From positions 1 to 45,256 of the forward strand of contig CAMHIM010000004.1 of assembly GCA_946185225.1 (NCBI GenBank): a DNA stretch of 45,256 nucleotides, read 5' to 3'. The position numbers and the translations under genes were made by a program. The notes below the pieces were generated by a model. It saw only the letters and a program-made list of their open reading frames with translations, searched no databases and had not been told where the DNA came from. Each line of letters starts with the position of its first letter. Positions within the stretch are counted from its first letter, which is position 1. This document shows, piece after piece, positions 37,807-45,256 of this stretch. Origin of the DNA: an uncultured Prevotellaceae bacterium (lineage in GTDB: Bacteria > Bacteroidota > Bacteroidia > Bacteroidales > Bacteroidaceae).

Positions 37807-38636
37807 CCCTCCAGCCATTTGTAGTATGCCTTTTTGTAGCGTTTCAGGTAGTGCTTGACAGGGCGCTTCTTCTCGTGTCTGCAACGCTGTATGTTGCGTA
37901 TCCGCTGTACCTCCTCGTCCGAGTAGCGTCCGCGGAGCTTCAGGTATTCAGCGATGAACTGCTCCACGGTGCCCATCTTCGGGTTCATGAGGATGAGGTC
38001 GGGCAGTACTGTCTCCATGTCCAGCACTTGGTGCTCGTCATAGAAGCGTGCGCGGTTGGTGTCAATCATGCAGAACTGCCAGGGCCCGTCGGGCGTCTCC
38101 TGTCGGCAGAGCACATTGCCGCAGTTCATGTCGCGGTACAGGATGCCGTGCTCATGCATGCTTTTCAGGTGTGCGGCAAACTGGTGGATGAGCGGGTCGA
38201 TGATGTCTTTCCGTCCCTCCTCCTGCAAGCGTATGACGAGATGGTCCAGCCGTTCGCCGCGTCCCACCTCCGAGACAAAGAAGGCATACTGATAGAAGCC
38301 GTGGTTCCACACTTCCACATAGGCCAGCTCTTCAGCCGCCTCGAAGCCGCGTCGGCGCAGCTCTTCCGTATTCTCGAAGGCCTTGCGGCATTTGGGACGC
38401 CGGATGTAGGTGTAGTCAAACTTCTGGAAGAAGAAGAGACCGTGGTAGCGTTTTACCATCACCTCGCTGAGTCCTTCGACACCCATCGTGCTGACATCCA
38501 TGATGCGCAGCCGGTTGCGTGCCGTGTGTATCTCGTTGCCCGTGGTGTTGAACGTGTCGGGCAGCCCGTTCAGGAATCGGTCGAAGGTTTCGTTGCCTTC
38601 TATGCGTTTGCTCTTGACAATCCTCAGTGTTAGCAT
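37803..38636 (-). CDS. lipopolysaccharide kinase-like protein (InaA/KdkA family)
   Basis: 277 aa; catalytic loop LYRDMNCGNVLC, MIDTNRARF; resembles the 27241..28002 product (VKRYHGLFFFQKFDYTYIRRPKCRKAFENT vs VKRYHKPHGINTMVYSLGLRKPKGARAYLHA). Confidence 0.82.
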   Translation of the reverse strand: MLTLRIVKSKRIEGNETFDRFLNGLPDTFNTTGNEIHTARNRLRIMDVSTMGVEGLSEVMVKRYHGLFFFQKFDYTYIRRPKCRKAFENTEELRRRGFEAAEELAYVEVWNHGFYQYAFFVSEVGRGERLDHLVIRLQEEGRKDIIDPLIHQFAAHLKSMHEHGILYRDMNCGNVLCRQETPDGPWQFCMIDTNRARFYDEHQVLDMETVLPDLILMNPKMGTVEQFIAEYLKLRGRYSDEEVQRIRNIQRCRHEKKRPVKHYLKRYKKAYYKWLEG

Positions 38637-38648
38637 GATGACAGAATC

Positions 38649-39347
38649 TTAGAGATGTAACAGGTGTGGCAGGTCGTCAATCCGCTGTAGCCTGGTCAGT
38701 CGCTCGTGGTCGAACTCCTCCGTGTGCTCCAGTTGCCACGTGACGTGGAACGGTATGTAGACGGCCCATGCACCTATGGCCAGTGCGGGTGCAATGTCGG
38801 AACGGAAAGAGTTGCCCACCATCAGCAGCTGGGTGGACAAGATGTCCTCCCGCTGGCACAGTTCGCGAAACTCCCGTTGTGTCTTGTCTGACGTGATGAC
38901 GACGTCATCGAAGTACTTGAGCAGACCGGAGCGTTGCAGCTTGTTCTCCTGATCCTGCAGTTCGCCCTTGGTGAAGCACACCAGCCGGTAGGGGCCTTCC
39001 TGCAGTTTGGCGAGAACCTTGACGACGCCCGGCAGTGGTGTGGCGGGCAGATGGAGCAACTGCTTGCTGTGAGCCAGCAGGTCGGCGAGTTCGGCTGCCG
39101 TAAGGTGTTCGCCGCCGACGCGCAGGGCTGTCTCTATGATGGAGATAGTGAATGCCTTACAGCCGTAGCCCAGGTCGTCCATGTTGCCCTTCTCGGTGAC
39201 GAAGAGTTCCCGTGCAGGGTCTTCGCAATAGGGTGCGATGAGACGGTAGAGGTGTTGCTCTACCGCCTCGAAGTGTGACTGACAATCCCATAGGGTATCG
39301 TCGGCATCGAAGGCTATGACACTGATAGGAGTCGCTCTTCCCTGCAT
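38649..39347 (-). CDS. HAD-superfamily hydrolase (YjjG-like)
   Basis: 232 aa; IAFDADDTLWDCQSHFE (motif I), VCFTKGELQDQENKL (motif II), VGNSFRSDIAPALAIG (motif IV region). Confidence 0.9.
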   Translation of the reverse strand: MQGRATPISVIAFDADDTLWDCQSHFEAVEQHLYRLIAPYCEDPARELFVTEKGNMDDLGYGCKAFTISIIETALRVGGEHLTAAELADLLAHSKQLLHLPATPLPGVVKVLAKLQEGPYRLVCFTKGELQDQENKLQRSGLLKYFDDVVITSDKTQREFRELCQREDILSTQLLMVGNSFRSDIAPALAIGAWAVYIPFHVTWQLEHTEEFDHERLTRLQRIDDLPHLLHL

Positions 39348-39354
39348 GCCTGGT

Positions 39355-40686
39355 TTAGAAGAACAAGAGGGTGAGCGTGTAGCTCACGATGGTGCTGACG
39401 CAGACACTGATGAGTCCGGGCATCATGAACGAGTGGTTCAGCAGGTACTTGCCGATGACGGTCGTTCCTGACCGGTCGAAGTTCACCGTAGCAATGTCCG
39501 ATGGGTAGTTCGGAATGAAGAAGTATCCGTAGACGGAGGGAAACACGCCCAGCAGCACGGTGCCGGGGATGTCCAGCGAGTAGGCCAGCGGCAGCATGGA
39601 TACGACGACGGCTCCCTGGGAATTGATGAGTACTGAGACAGCAAAGAACACCAGTGCGATGGACCACGGGTACTCCTTGACGACCTCTTCCAGCATGCCC
39701 TGAATCTCAGGCATATAGTTGGAGAAGTAGGTGTCGGCCATCCATGCGATGCCGTAGATGGCGACGACGGCCACCATGCCCGACTGCCATACGGGTCCTG
39801 CCACGGCTTTCTTGGGTTGCGCCTTGCAGAAGAGAATCATCAGCGCGGCAGCGGCAATCATGACAATCTGGATGACGATGTTCATCTTCAGCGGCTTGCC
39901 GTCCCATGAGGGCAGCATATTCTGGAAGATGGCGAAGAAGACGATGACGGCCAGTGCTCCGAGGAACACGAATACGGCGTTCTTGGCCGACTGCGGAATC
40001 TCCTTGTCGAGCGTAGTGGCCGACGAGCCGTAGATGTACTCGCGCTGCTGCGGGTCCTGCAGCTTCTTCTGGAACTGCGGGTCCTTGTCCAGGTCCAGTC
40101 CGCGGCGATAGCTGGCAGCGGCGGCAGCCATCAGTCCGCACAGACAGGCCGGTATGCTGACCATGAGGACGCCAGGTATGCTGATGGGGAATCCGTTCTC
40201 GTTGGAGATGGTGACGAAAGCCACCACGGCGGCAGCGATGGGTGAGCAGGTGATGCCCACCTGCGAGGCTATGGAGGCCACGCCGCAGGGACGCTCCGGG
40301 CGTATTCCTTTCTTCAGGGCAATGTCACAGATGATGGGCATCAGGGTGTACACCACGTGGCCCGTACCGACGAGCACCGTCAGGAAGAACGTGCAGAGGG
40401 GAGCCAGGAAGGTGATGCGGTCGGGGTGCTTGCGCAGCATCTTCTCGGCTATCTGGATGAGCCAGTCCATGCCGCCCGATGCCTGCATGATGCCCGCGCA
40501 GGTGACGGCGGCGATGATGATGTAGATGACATCTGTCGGAGGCGTACCGGGTTTCAGTCCGAAGCAGAATACGAGAATGGCCAGGCCGATGCCGGAGATG
40601 GCACCGAGAGCCAGTGAGCCGTAGCGTGAGCCCACCCAGAGAGCTCCCAGGACAATGAGGAGCTGCAGAATCATAACGAGTGACAT
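39355..40686 (-). CDS. dcuB: anaerobic C4-dicarboxylate transporter (DcuA/DcuB family)
   Basis: 443 aa polytopic protein; LLIVLGALWVGSRYGSLALGAISGIGLAILVFCFGLKPGTPPTDVIYIIIAAVTCAGIMQASGGMDWLI, GTGHVVYTLMPIICDIALKKGIRPERP. Confidence 0.94.
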   Translation of the reverse strand: MSLVMILQLLIVLGALWVGSRYGSLALGAISGIGLAILVFCFGLKPGTPPTDVIYIIIAAVTCAGIMQASGGMDWLIQIAEKMLRKHPDRITFLAPLCTFFLTVLVGTGHVVYTLMPIICDIALKKGIRPERPCGVASIASQVGITCSPIAAAVVAFVTISNENGFPISIPGVLMVSIPACLCGLMAAAAASYRRGLDLDKDPQFQKKLQDPQQREYIYGSSATTLDKEIPQSAKNAVFVFLGALAVIVFFAIFQNMLPSWDGKPLKMNIVIQIVMIAAAALMILFCKAQPKKAVAGPVWQSGMVAVVAIYGIAWMADTYFSNYMPEIQGMLEEVVKEYPWSIALVFFAVSVLINSQGAVVVSMLPLAYSLDIPGTVLLGVFPSVYGYFFIPNYPSDIATVNFDRSGTTVIGKYLLNHSFMMPGLISVCVSTIVSYTLTLLFF

Positions 40687-40719
40687 AAGCTTTGTTTGGT
40701 TTGTTTTTGAATGACGGTG

Positions 40720-40751
40720 CTAAGTTACTCAATTCTAACGATGCTGCCAAA
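40720..40751 (-). promoter_or_regulatory. candidate Bacteroidetes promoter (TTTG-N20-TAACTTAG) upstream of the dcuB-to-wecE operon
   Basis: Minus strand TTTGGCAGCATCGTTAGAATTGAGTAACTTAG; one mismatch to TAnnTTTG, 20-nt spacing. Confidence 0.5.
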
Positions 40752-40839
40752 CAAAACTTTCTGTTTTTTGCCTTTTCCGTACAACTTTTCCCTAAGACGC
40801 CTCTTCTTTTTCAGTTCCAGCAAGCGGACACGGACGAAA

Positions 40840-40883
40840 TTCCCCTCTGGAGGAAAGGTCGTTTCCCTCCGGAGGGGAGATAT
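40840..40883. repeat. two 22-bp degenerate units each centred on CCTCYGGAGG; together form a hairpin
   Basis: TTCCCCTCTGGAGGAAAGGTCG and TTTCCCTCCGGAGGGGAGATAT (15/22 identical by eye); 12 bp downstream of the GH115 stop. Confidence 0.7.
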
Positions 40884-40895
40884 TTCCTTTGTCGT

Positions 40896-43385
40896 CTATT
40901 GCTTACCGAAGTAGCTGTAACGGTTGTTGTCAGGGTTGACCACAATGTTTTCCACCACGATTTCCGGATCTATCATGATGAGCCTCAGCTTGTGTTTGCC
41001 GGAAGTGACATTATTGAGGTTGACCTCCAGCCAGCGGATATTGTCGAATACCTCGTCGCGGCGGAGCATCTTGCGACCGTCCTTCCAGCCACTGAGCAAC
41101 AGGTTGTTATGGGGTGGCAGGGGCTTCAGTTTTTTCGACTGTGCAAGGTTCTTGGGCGTGTACTCGCCGAACTCGTCGTGCAGTCCCTGACGGGCGTCAA
41201 TGGTCTGCATGGGCTGGTCGTCTATCTGTACACCGAGACGCAGACCACGGGCAGGGTAGATGTCCTGCGTGGGCAGGATGCCGATGGCCACAGTGCCCTT
41301 GCCGTCCACAGGAGACAGGTTGATGTCGTACTCCAGCACAGGGCCGTCGCCATTGGGGTAACTCTTCATCACGTCGGCAGCACCCATGCAGCCTTCATAG
41401 CGACCAAGGTTGGGCAAGAATATCCAGCCCTCGTCGCTATTTGTAAACTCCTTGGCACCGATGGAATACTCCTTCGTATCGTTCGAGGCACCGAGGTCGT
41501 GGCTGACCTTGTAGCCCAGGTCCATCGGATTCGTGTTCTTATCGGGAATGCTCCACTTGGTATAGCCGATGTGGTTGTCGAGCATCATGCCGTCCCACTT
41601 TCCGCCAGCCAGCACTTTGTTGTAATAGTCGGTGAGCCGTTGGTCTTTCTTCATCAGTTCGTTGACGGTCTCACGACTGCCCATGGTGGCAGCGTTGTAC
41701 ATCATTGCCACACCGGCACTGGCCACAGCAGGATAGTAGACCAACTGGTAGAAGGCATCCTGCGCTTCAGCGGGAATCTGCTCTTTTAAGGCTTCGCAAC
41801 GCAACACGATTCTCTGCCACTGATTGTTCAGAAGGAGCATCTCCTCGTAGTTGAAGAGGCCAGGCACCTGCACCTCGGGCTTGCGCAAGAGGTTCAGCTT
41901 CGAGTATTGGGCAATGACGTGGGCACACTCGTTGGTTATTTCGGTGGGCAGACCAGCGAACACGGAATGCGTCCATGCTCTCAACCACTCTTCTTCCTGG
42001 CCTGACTGGGTGCGCTCAGGCTTCCACGCGTAGTCCATGATGAACGAGATGGGCATCTCCTTGGGTTTCAGGTCGCCCACGTTGATGATCCAGATACGGT
42101 CGATGCCGCTCTGATAGGCTTGGTTCAGCTGTTCGCGCAACTTGGGTACGGTGGTGGTGTTTACCCAGCGGTCGTTCCACGGGCCGCCGTTCATGTCGAT
42201 GTGGTAGTAGAGACCCAGTCCGCCCTTGCGCTTGCGCTCGGCTTCGGTGCCCTTGCGGCGTATGTAGCCCCAGTTGTTGTCGCAGAATAGTAATGTCACG
42301 TCGTCGGGCACGGTGAAGCCGGCATCGTAGTAGCGCTGCACTTCGGTGAAGATGGCCCACAGCTGGGGCACGGCATCGGGACGGCCGTAGATGTCTTTGA
42401 TAATCTTGCGCTGTCCCTCGATGACGTTCTTCAGCGTCTGCATGTTCTCCTGGTCGTCGCCCTTGCCCATGGCCACGTCGCCGTCGCCACGCATGCCGAT
42501 GGTCACGAGGTTGTCGTAGGCCTTGTTGCGCTCCATTCCCTCACGGAAGAACTGGTCGACGCGCTCCTTGTTGGTGGCGTAGTCCCACGGGCCAACCTGC
42601 TCTTTGCGGTGCAGGTATTCCTGGTGCGAACGCATCATCGGCTCGTGGTGACTGGTTCCCATGACGATGCCCATCTCGTCGGCCACTCTGGGGCTCTCGG
42701 GGTCATCCTCGTTGAAGGCCGTGGCCCACATGGCCGGCCAGAAGTAGTTGGCTTTCAGGCGCAGCAGCAACTCGAAGATTTTCTCGTAGGCCTTGGAGTT
42801 CACGCCGCCGAAGTGCTTCTGGCACCATGTGCCGAACGAAGGCCACTCGTCGTTGATGAAGATGCCGCGGTACTTCACCGCCGGCCACTCCTCCTGATAG
42901 CTGTCGAAGTACAACTCGTCCTTGTGAGCCACAGGCGCATCGGCCATCCAGTACCAGGGCGAGACGCCTATCTGGCGTGAGACCTCGTAGATGCCGTAGA
43001 TGGTGCCGCGCCTGTCATTGCCGGCGATGACGAGGTTGCCGTCCACGTTGTCGATGACGTAACCTTCCCAGTGACCCTTTATCTTCTTGACGTCGAGTTT
43101 CTTCTGCTTGATGAGCTTGTCGATGAGACGGCTCTGGCCGATGGTGCCGACGATGATGCTGCCGTTAGCGGCATTGGTGCTGCTGACTACGGTGCTGGCA
43201 GTCCCCGTCACTTTCCGTATGTCGTCACTCAGGTTGTTGACTGCCCGCAGCACGCCCTTGCAGTCGTTCTTGTCAACAACGATGGGTGCTGTCGTGCCCT
43301 TGCTGGCAATGCAGAAGCGCTCCTGCTGTGCCGTTGCGGTCAGCACAGCGATGAGGGCAAGGATAAATGTCAGTATCCTTCTCAT
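40896..43385 (-). CDS. glycoside hydrolase family 115 (alpha-glucuronidase, glucuronoxylan-type)
   Basis: 829 aa, signal peptide; VKYRGIFINDEWPSFGTWCQKHFGGVNSKAYEKIFELLLRLKANYFWPAMWATAFNEDDP, GIVMGTSHHEPMMRSHQEY are GH115 hallmarks. Confidence 0.93.
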   Translation of the reverse strand: MRRILTFILALIAVLTATAQQERFCIASKGTTAPIVVDKNDCKGVLRAVNNLSDDIRKVTGTASTVVSSTNAANGSIIVGTIGQSRLIDKLIKQKKLDVKKIKGHWEGYVIDNVDGNLVIAGNDRRGTIYGIYEVSRQIGVSPWYWMADAPVAHKDELYFDSYQEEWPAVKYRGIFINDEWPSFGTWCQKHFGGVNSKAYEKIFELLLRLKANYFWPAMWATAFNEDDPESPRVADEMGIVMGTSHHEPMMRSHQEYLHRKEQVGPWDYATNKERVDQFFREGMERNKAYDNLVTIGMRGDGDVAMGKGDDQENMQTLKNVIEGQRKIIKDIYGRPDAVPQLWAIFTEVQRYYDAGFTVPDDVTLLFCDNNWGYIRRKGTEAERKRKGGLGLYYHIDMNGGPWNDRWVNTTTVPKLREQLNQAYQSGIDRIWIINVGDLKPKEMPISFIMDYAWKPERTQSGQEEEWLRAWTHSVFAGLPTEITNECAHVIAQYSKLNLLRKPEVQVPGLFNYEEMLLLNNQWQRIVLRCEALKEQIPAEAQDAFYQLVYYPAVASAGVAMMYNAATMGSRETVNELMKKDQRLTDYYNKVLAGGKWDGMMLDNHIGYTKWSIPDKNTNPMDLGYKVSHDLGASNDTKEYSIGAKEFTNSDEGWIFLPNLGRYEGCMGAADVMKSYPNGDGPVLEYDINLSPVDGKGTVAIGILPTQDIYPARGLRLGVQIDDQPMQTIDARQGLHDEFGEYTPKNLAQSKKLKPLPPHNNLLLSGWKDGRKMLRRDEVFDNIRWLEVNLNNVTSGKHKLRLIMIDPEIVVENIVVNPDNNRYSYFGKQ

Positions 43386-43398
43386 GGCAAGTGGTTTT

Positions 43399-44919
43399 TT
43401 ATCGTTTCATCATGACAACCCTGGAGTTGCCGTTGGTGTCTCGCTCAATACAGAGTCCGTGGGGCCTGTCCAGCCGCCGGCCCTGCAGGTCGTAGTAGCT
43501 CTTGGCACTGGCGACGTTCGTGCGCCTGGTCTCGCGGAGGGCCGTGCTGCCTTTGTCTATCATGAAGATATACGTGTTCAGGCTGCGGGCGGGCAGGTCA
43601 ACCGTCACGTCCTTCGTCGGCTTGTCAAGGACGATGGGTGCTTCCTGGCAGAGGTTCTTGGTCTCGTTGCCCGTTGACAGCAGGTGTGTTCCGCTCTTCA
43701 CCTCGACGGGCAGGATGATGTTCAGGCTGTGGCCGGTCTTCGTGGTGTCGATAGCCATGACGATGAGCGAGTCGCCCTTGACGTATGCCGAATACTCAAA
43801 ACCGGCTCCCTCGCCGCTGGTCTTGTCGCGCGAGGTAGTCAGACGGGTGGAGCCCGTGACGTGCTTGGCGAAGTGGGACATGACGAAGGCGCGTGGCAGC
43901 AGCTTGTTCTTCGTGTTGGTCATGGTGCCGACGTTATACTTTGTCTCGCCCGTACCCACAAAGCCCCAGTGGGCCCGCATGTACCAGTAGATGTAGCCTG
44001 TGCAGCCGGCCAGCATGCACTCGTTCAGTTCCTCCGCGAAGATGAGCTGCTCGTGCCAGTTGGGCAGGTGGTCAATGTTGTCGGTGCAGGAGTGCTCGGT
44101 CATCCATACCTCCTTGCCGTACTTCGCGGCAAGGACGGCTGCACTCTTCATGTTCCCGTCCTTCAGGGGTGCATGGCCGTAGAGGTGTCCTGCCACGATG
44201 TCAATGTGCTTGCGACAGGTCGCGTCCTTCATCAGTGCGTCAGAATAGTTCTGGGTGAAGCCCAAAGGCTCTGCGCTGATGAGCCGCACGCCGGGGTAGG
44301 TCTCGCGGTCCAGCATGGAGGCATAGTTCTTGACGAGTGTCACCTGGTCCTCTGGGTCGTATAGGCAGCCGGAGTAGCTCACCCACCAGTCCGGCTCGTT
44401 CTGTATGGATACGGCATCCACGTTCACGCCCTTGGACTTCATGTACTTCAGGTAGGAGTTCAGCCAGGGGAAGAACTTCTCGTAGCAGTCGGTGCGCAGC
44501 TTGCCCCTTTGGTATCCCTGGCTTTCGCTGTTGCCGCCCTGGGCCACGCCGTTGGTCTTATAGGAGCCAGGGGGTGACCAGGGTGTACCGAAGACGATGC
44601 CGCCCCGTGCTTTCACAATCAGGGCCGACGGCACGCAGCCCTGCCAGTTGTAGTTAGTCCATGATGCATTCTCGTCGCCCTTGAAGCTGGGCGAGATTTC
44701 CATGCGCATGATGTTCAGTCCGATTTTCGACGTTGGGCCGTAGAGCAGTTCCACGGGCTTGGTGTCAGTACCGTAGGGGTACATGGCTCCGTCGCAGCAG
44801 GCGGCGCCGAAGCCGGTGATGGTCTGCATGCGGGTGTTGTACACCTCAAGTGGGATGACTGCTGCGTGACCGGCTGTGGTGGCAGCCAGCAGCATCATGG
44901 AGGCAAGAAACTTTTTCAT
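43399..44919 (-). CDS. glycoside hydrolase family 30 enzyme (likely xylan-active)
   Basis: Start MKKFLASMMLLAATTAGHA; ITGFGAACCDGAMYPYG, LNIMRMEISPSF, VDAVSIQNEPDWW, EVWMTEHSCTDN; adjacent to GH115. Confidence 0.85.
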   Translation of the reverse strand: MKKFLASMMLLAATTAGHAAVIPLEVYNTRMQTITGFGAACCDGAMYPYGTDTKPVELLYGPTSKIGLNIMRMEISPSFKGDENASWTNYNWQGCVPSALIVKARGGIVFGTPWSPPGSYKTNGVAQGGNSESQGYQRGKLRTDCYEKFFPWLNSYLKYMKSKGVNVDAVSIQNEPDWWVSYSGCLYDPEDQVTLVKNYASMLDRETYPGVRLISAEPLGFTQNYSDALMKDATCRKHIDIVAGHLYGHAPLKDGNMKSAAVLAAKYGKEVWMTEHSCTDNIDHLPNWHEQLIFAEELNECMLAGCTGYIYWYMRAHWGFVGTGETKYNVGTMTNTKNKLLPRAFVMSHFAKHVTGSTRLTTSRDKTSGEGAGFEYSAYVKGDSLIVMAIDTTKTGHSLNIILPVEVKSGTHLLSTGNETKNLCQEAPIVLDKPTKDVTVDLPARSLNTYIFMIDKGSTALRETRRTNVASAKSYYDLQGRRLDRPHGLCIERDTNGNSRVVMMKR

Positions 44920-44953
44920 GGATATTGTTATGCTGGGTTGTTCTTTCAGGTTG

Positions 44954-44961
44954 CAAAGATA
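44954..44961 (-). promoter_or_regulatory. candidate -7 element TATCTTTG for the GH30/GH115 operon
   Basis: Forward CAAAGATA, ~35 bp upstream of the GH30 start. Confidence 0.55.
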
Positions 44962-45143
44962 GGTGTCTTTTCCTATGCGTACCATATGAATGGTCCCATC
45001 ATCTTGCCTAAATGTCTCATGTACGTACGACGGTGGTCTGCATGCAACAAAAAGAAATGTTATCGAGACGTTTCCTTTCGCATTGCATGGTGCGCAAGGA
45101 GTGCCGGCATTGCATCTGTTTCACGACCCGTTTTTCCTTGTCG

Positions 45144-45256
45144 CATAAGAAAGTGCCGTTTTAAGGGTCGGAAAACGGCACTTTCAAGCCCACAAAAGCC
45201 GACTTTCAAGCCCACAAAAGCCGACTTTCAAGCCCACAAAAGCCGACTTTCAAGCC
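45144..45256. repeat. 22-bp tandem repeat array (three exact copies plus partial, truncated by window end) preceded by a perfect 14-bp inverted repeat
   Basis: GCCCACAAAAGCCGACTTTCAA at 45188, 45210, 45232; hairpin GAAAGTGCCGTTTT (45149-45162) / AAAACGGCACTTTC (45172-45185). Confidence 0.9.

Noticed and set aside
45181-45256. Possible CRISPR array
   Set aside because: Repeats are contiguous 22-mers with no unique spacers, and no cas genes are seen; it is a tandem repeat.

Overview
This 45 kb window looks like a Bacteroidales (Prevotellaceae-like) chromosome; the taxon is inferred from the gene families and from TAnnTTTG-type promoters. Left to right it contains: (i) a minus-strand polysaccharide-export operon (UpxY/NusG-like antiterminator, Wza, Wzc tyrosine kinase, Wzm/Wzt ABC exporter; Wzt runs off the left edge); (ii) a plus-strand type IX secretion core operon (PorP, GldK/PorK, GldL/PorL, GldM/PorM, GldN/PorN), then a PorT-like beta-barrel gene and priA; (iii) two tandem FadL/OmpP1-family porins and a 7TM-HD phosphohydrolase on the minus strand; (iv) a long plus-strand operon with gltX, waaA, an LpxL-like acyltransferase, kdsB, and LPS glycosyltransferases including GT90, GT9, several GT4, a NodZ/O-FucT-like protein and a Kdo/heptose-kinase-like gene; (v) a converging minus-strand operon running dcuB, HAD, LPS-kinase-like, ATP-grasp, ATP-grasp, sugar-transfer-associated ATP-grasp, WecE-like aminotransferase; (vi) a GH115/GH30 xylan-type glycosidase pair. 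No tRNA, rRNA, transposon or CRISPR array was seen. The most interesting signals are: three of the T9SS intergenic spacers are built almost entirely of degenerate 8-bp or 9-bp tandem repeats of near-constant total length; four intergenic loci carry dyad-symmetric elements with a 22-bp period, two of which share a core word; and a compact WecE/triple-ATP-grasp/kinase operon could encode aminoacylation or another amide-type modification of a 4-amino-sugar. The functional proposals are inference. The repeat periods, inverted repeats and overlaps were counted by eye from the sequence.
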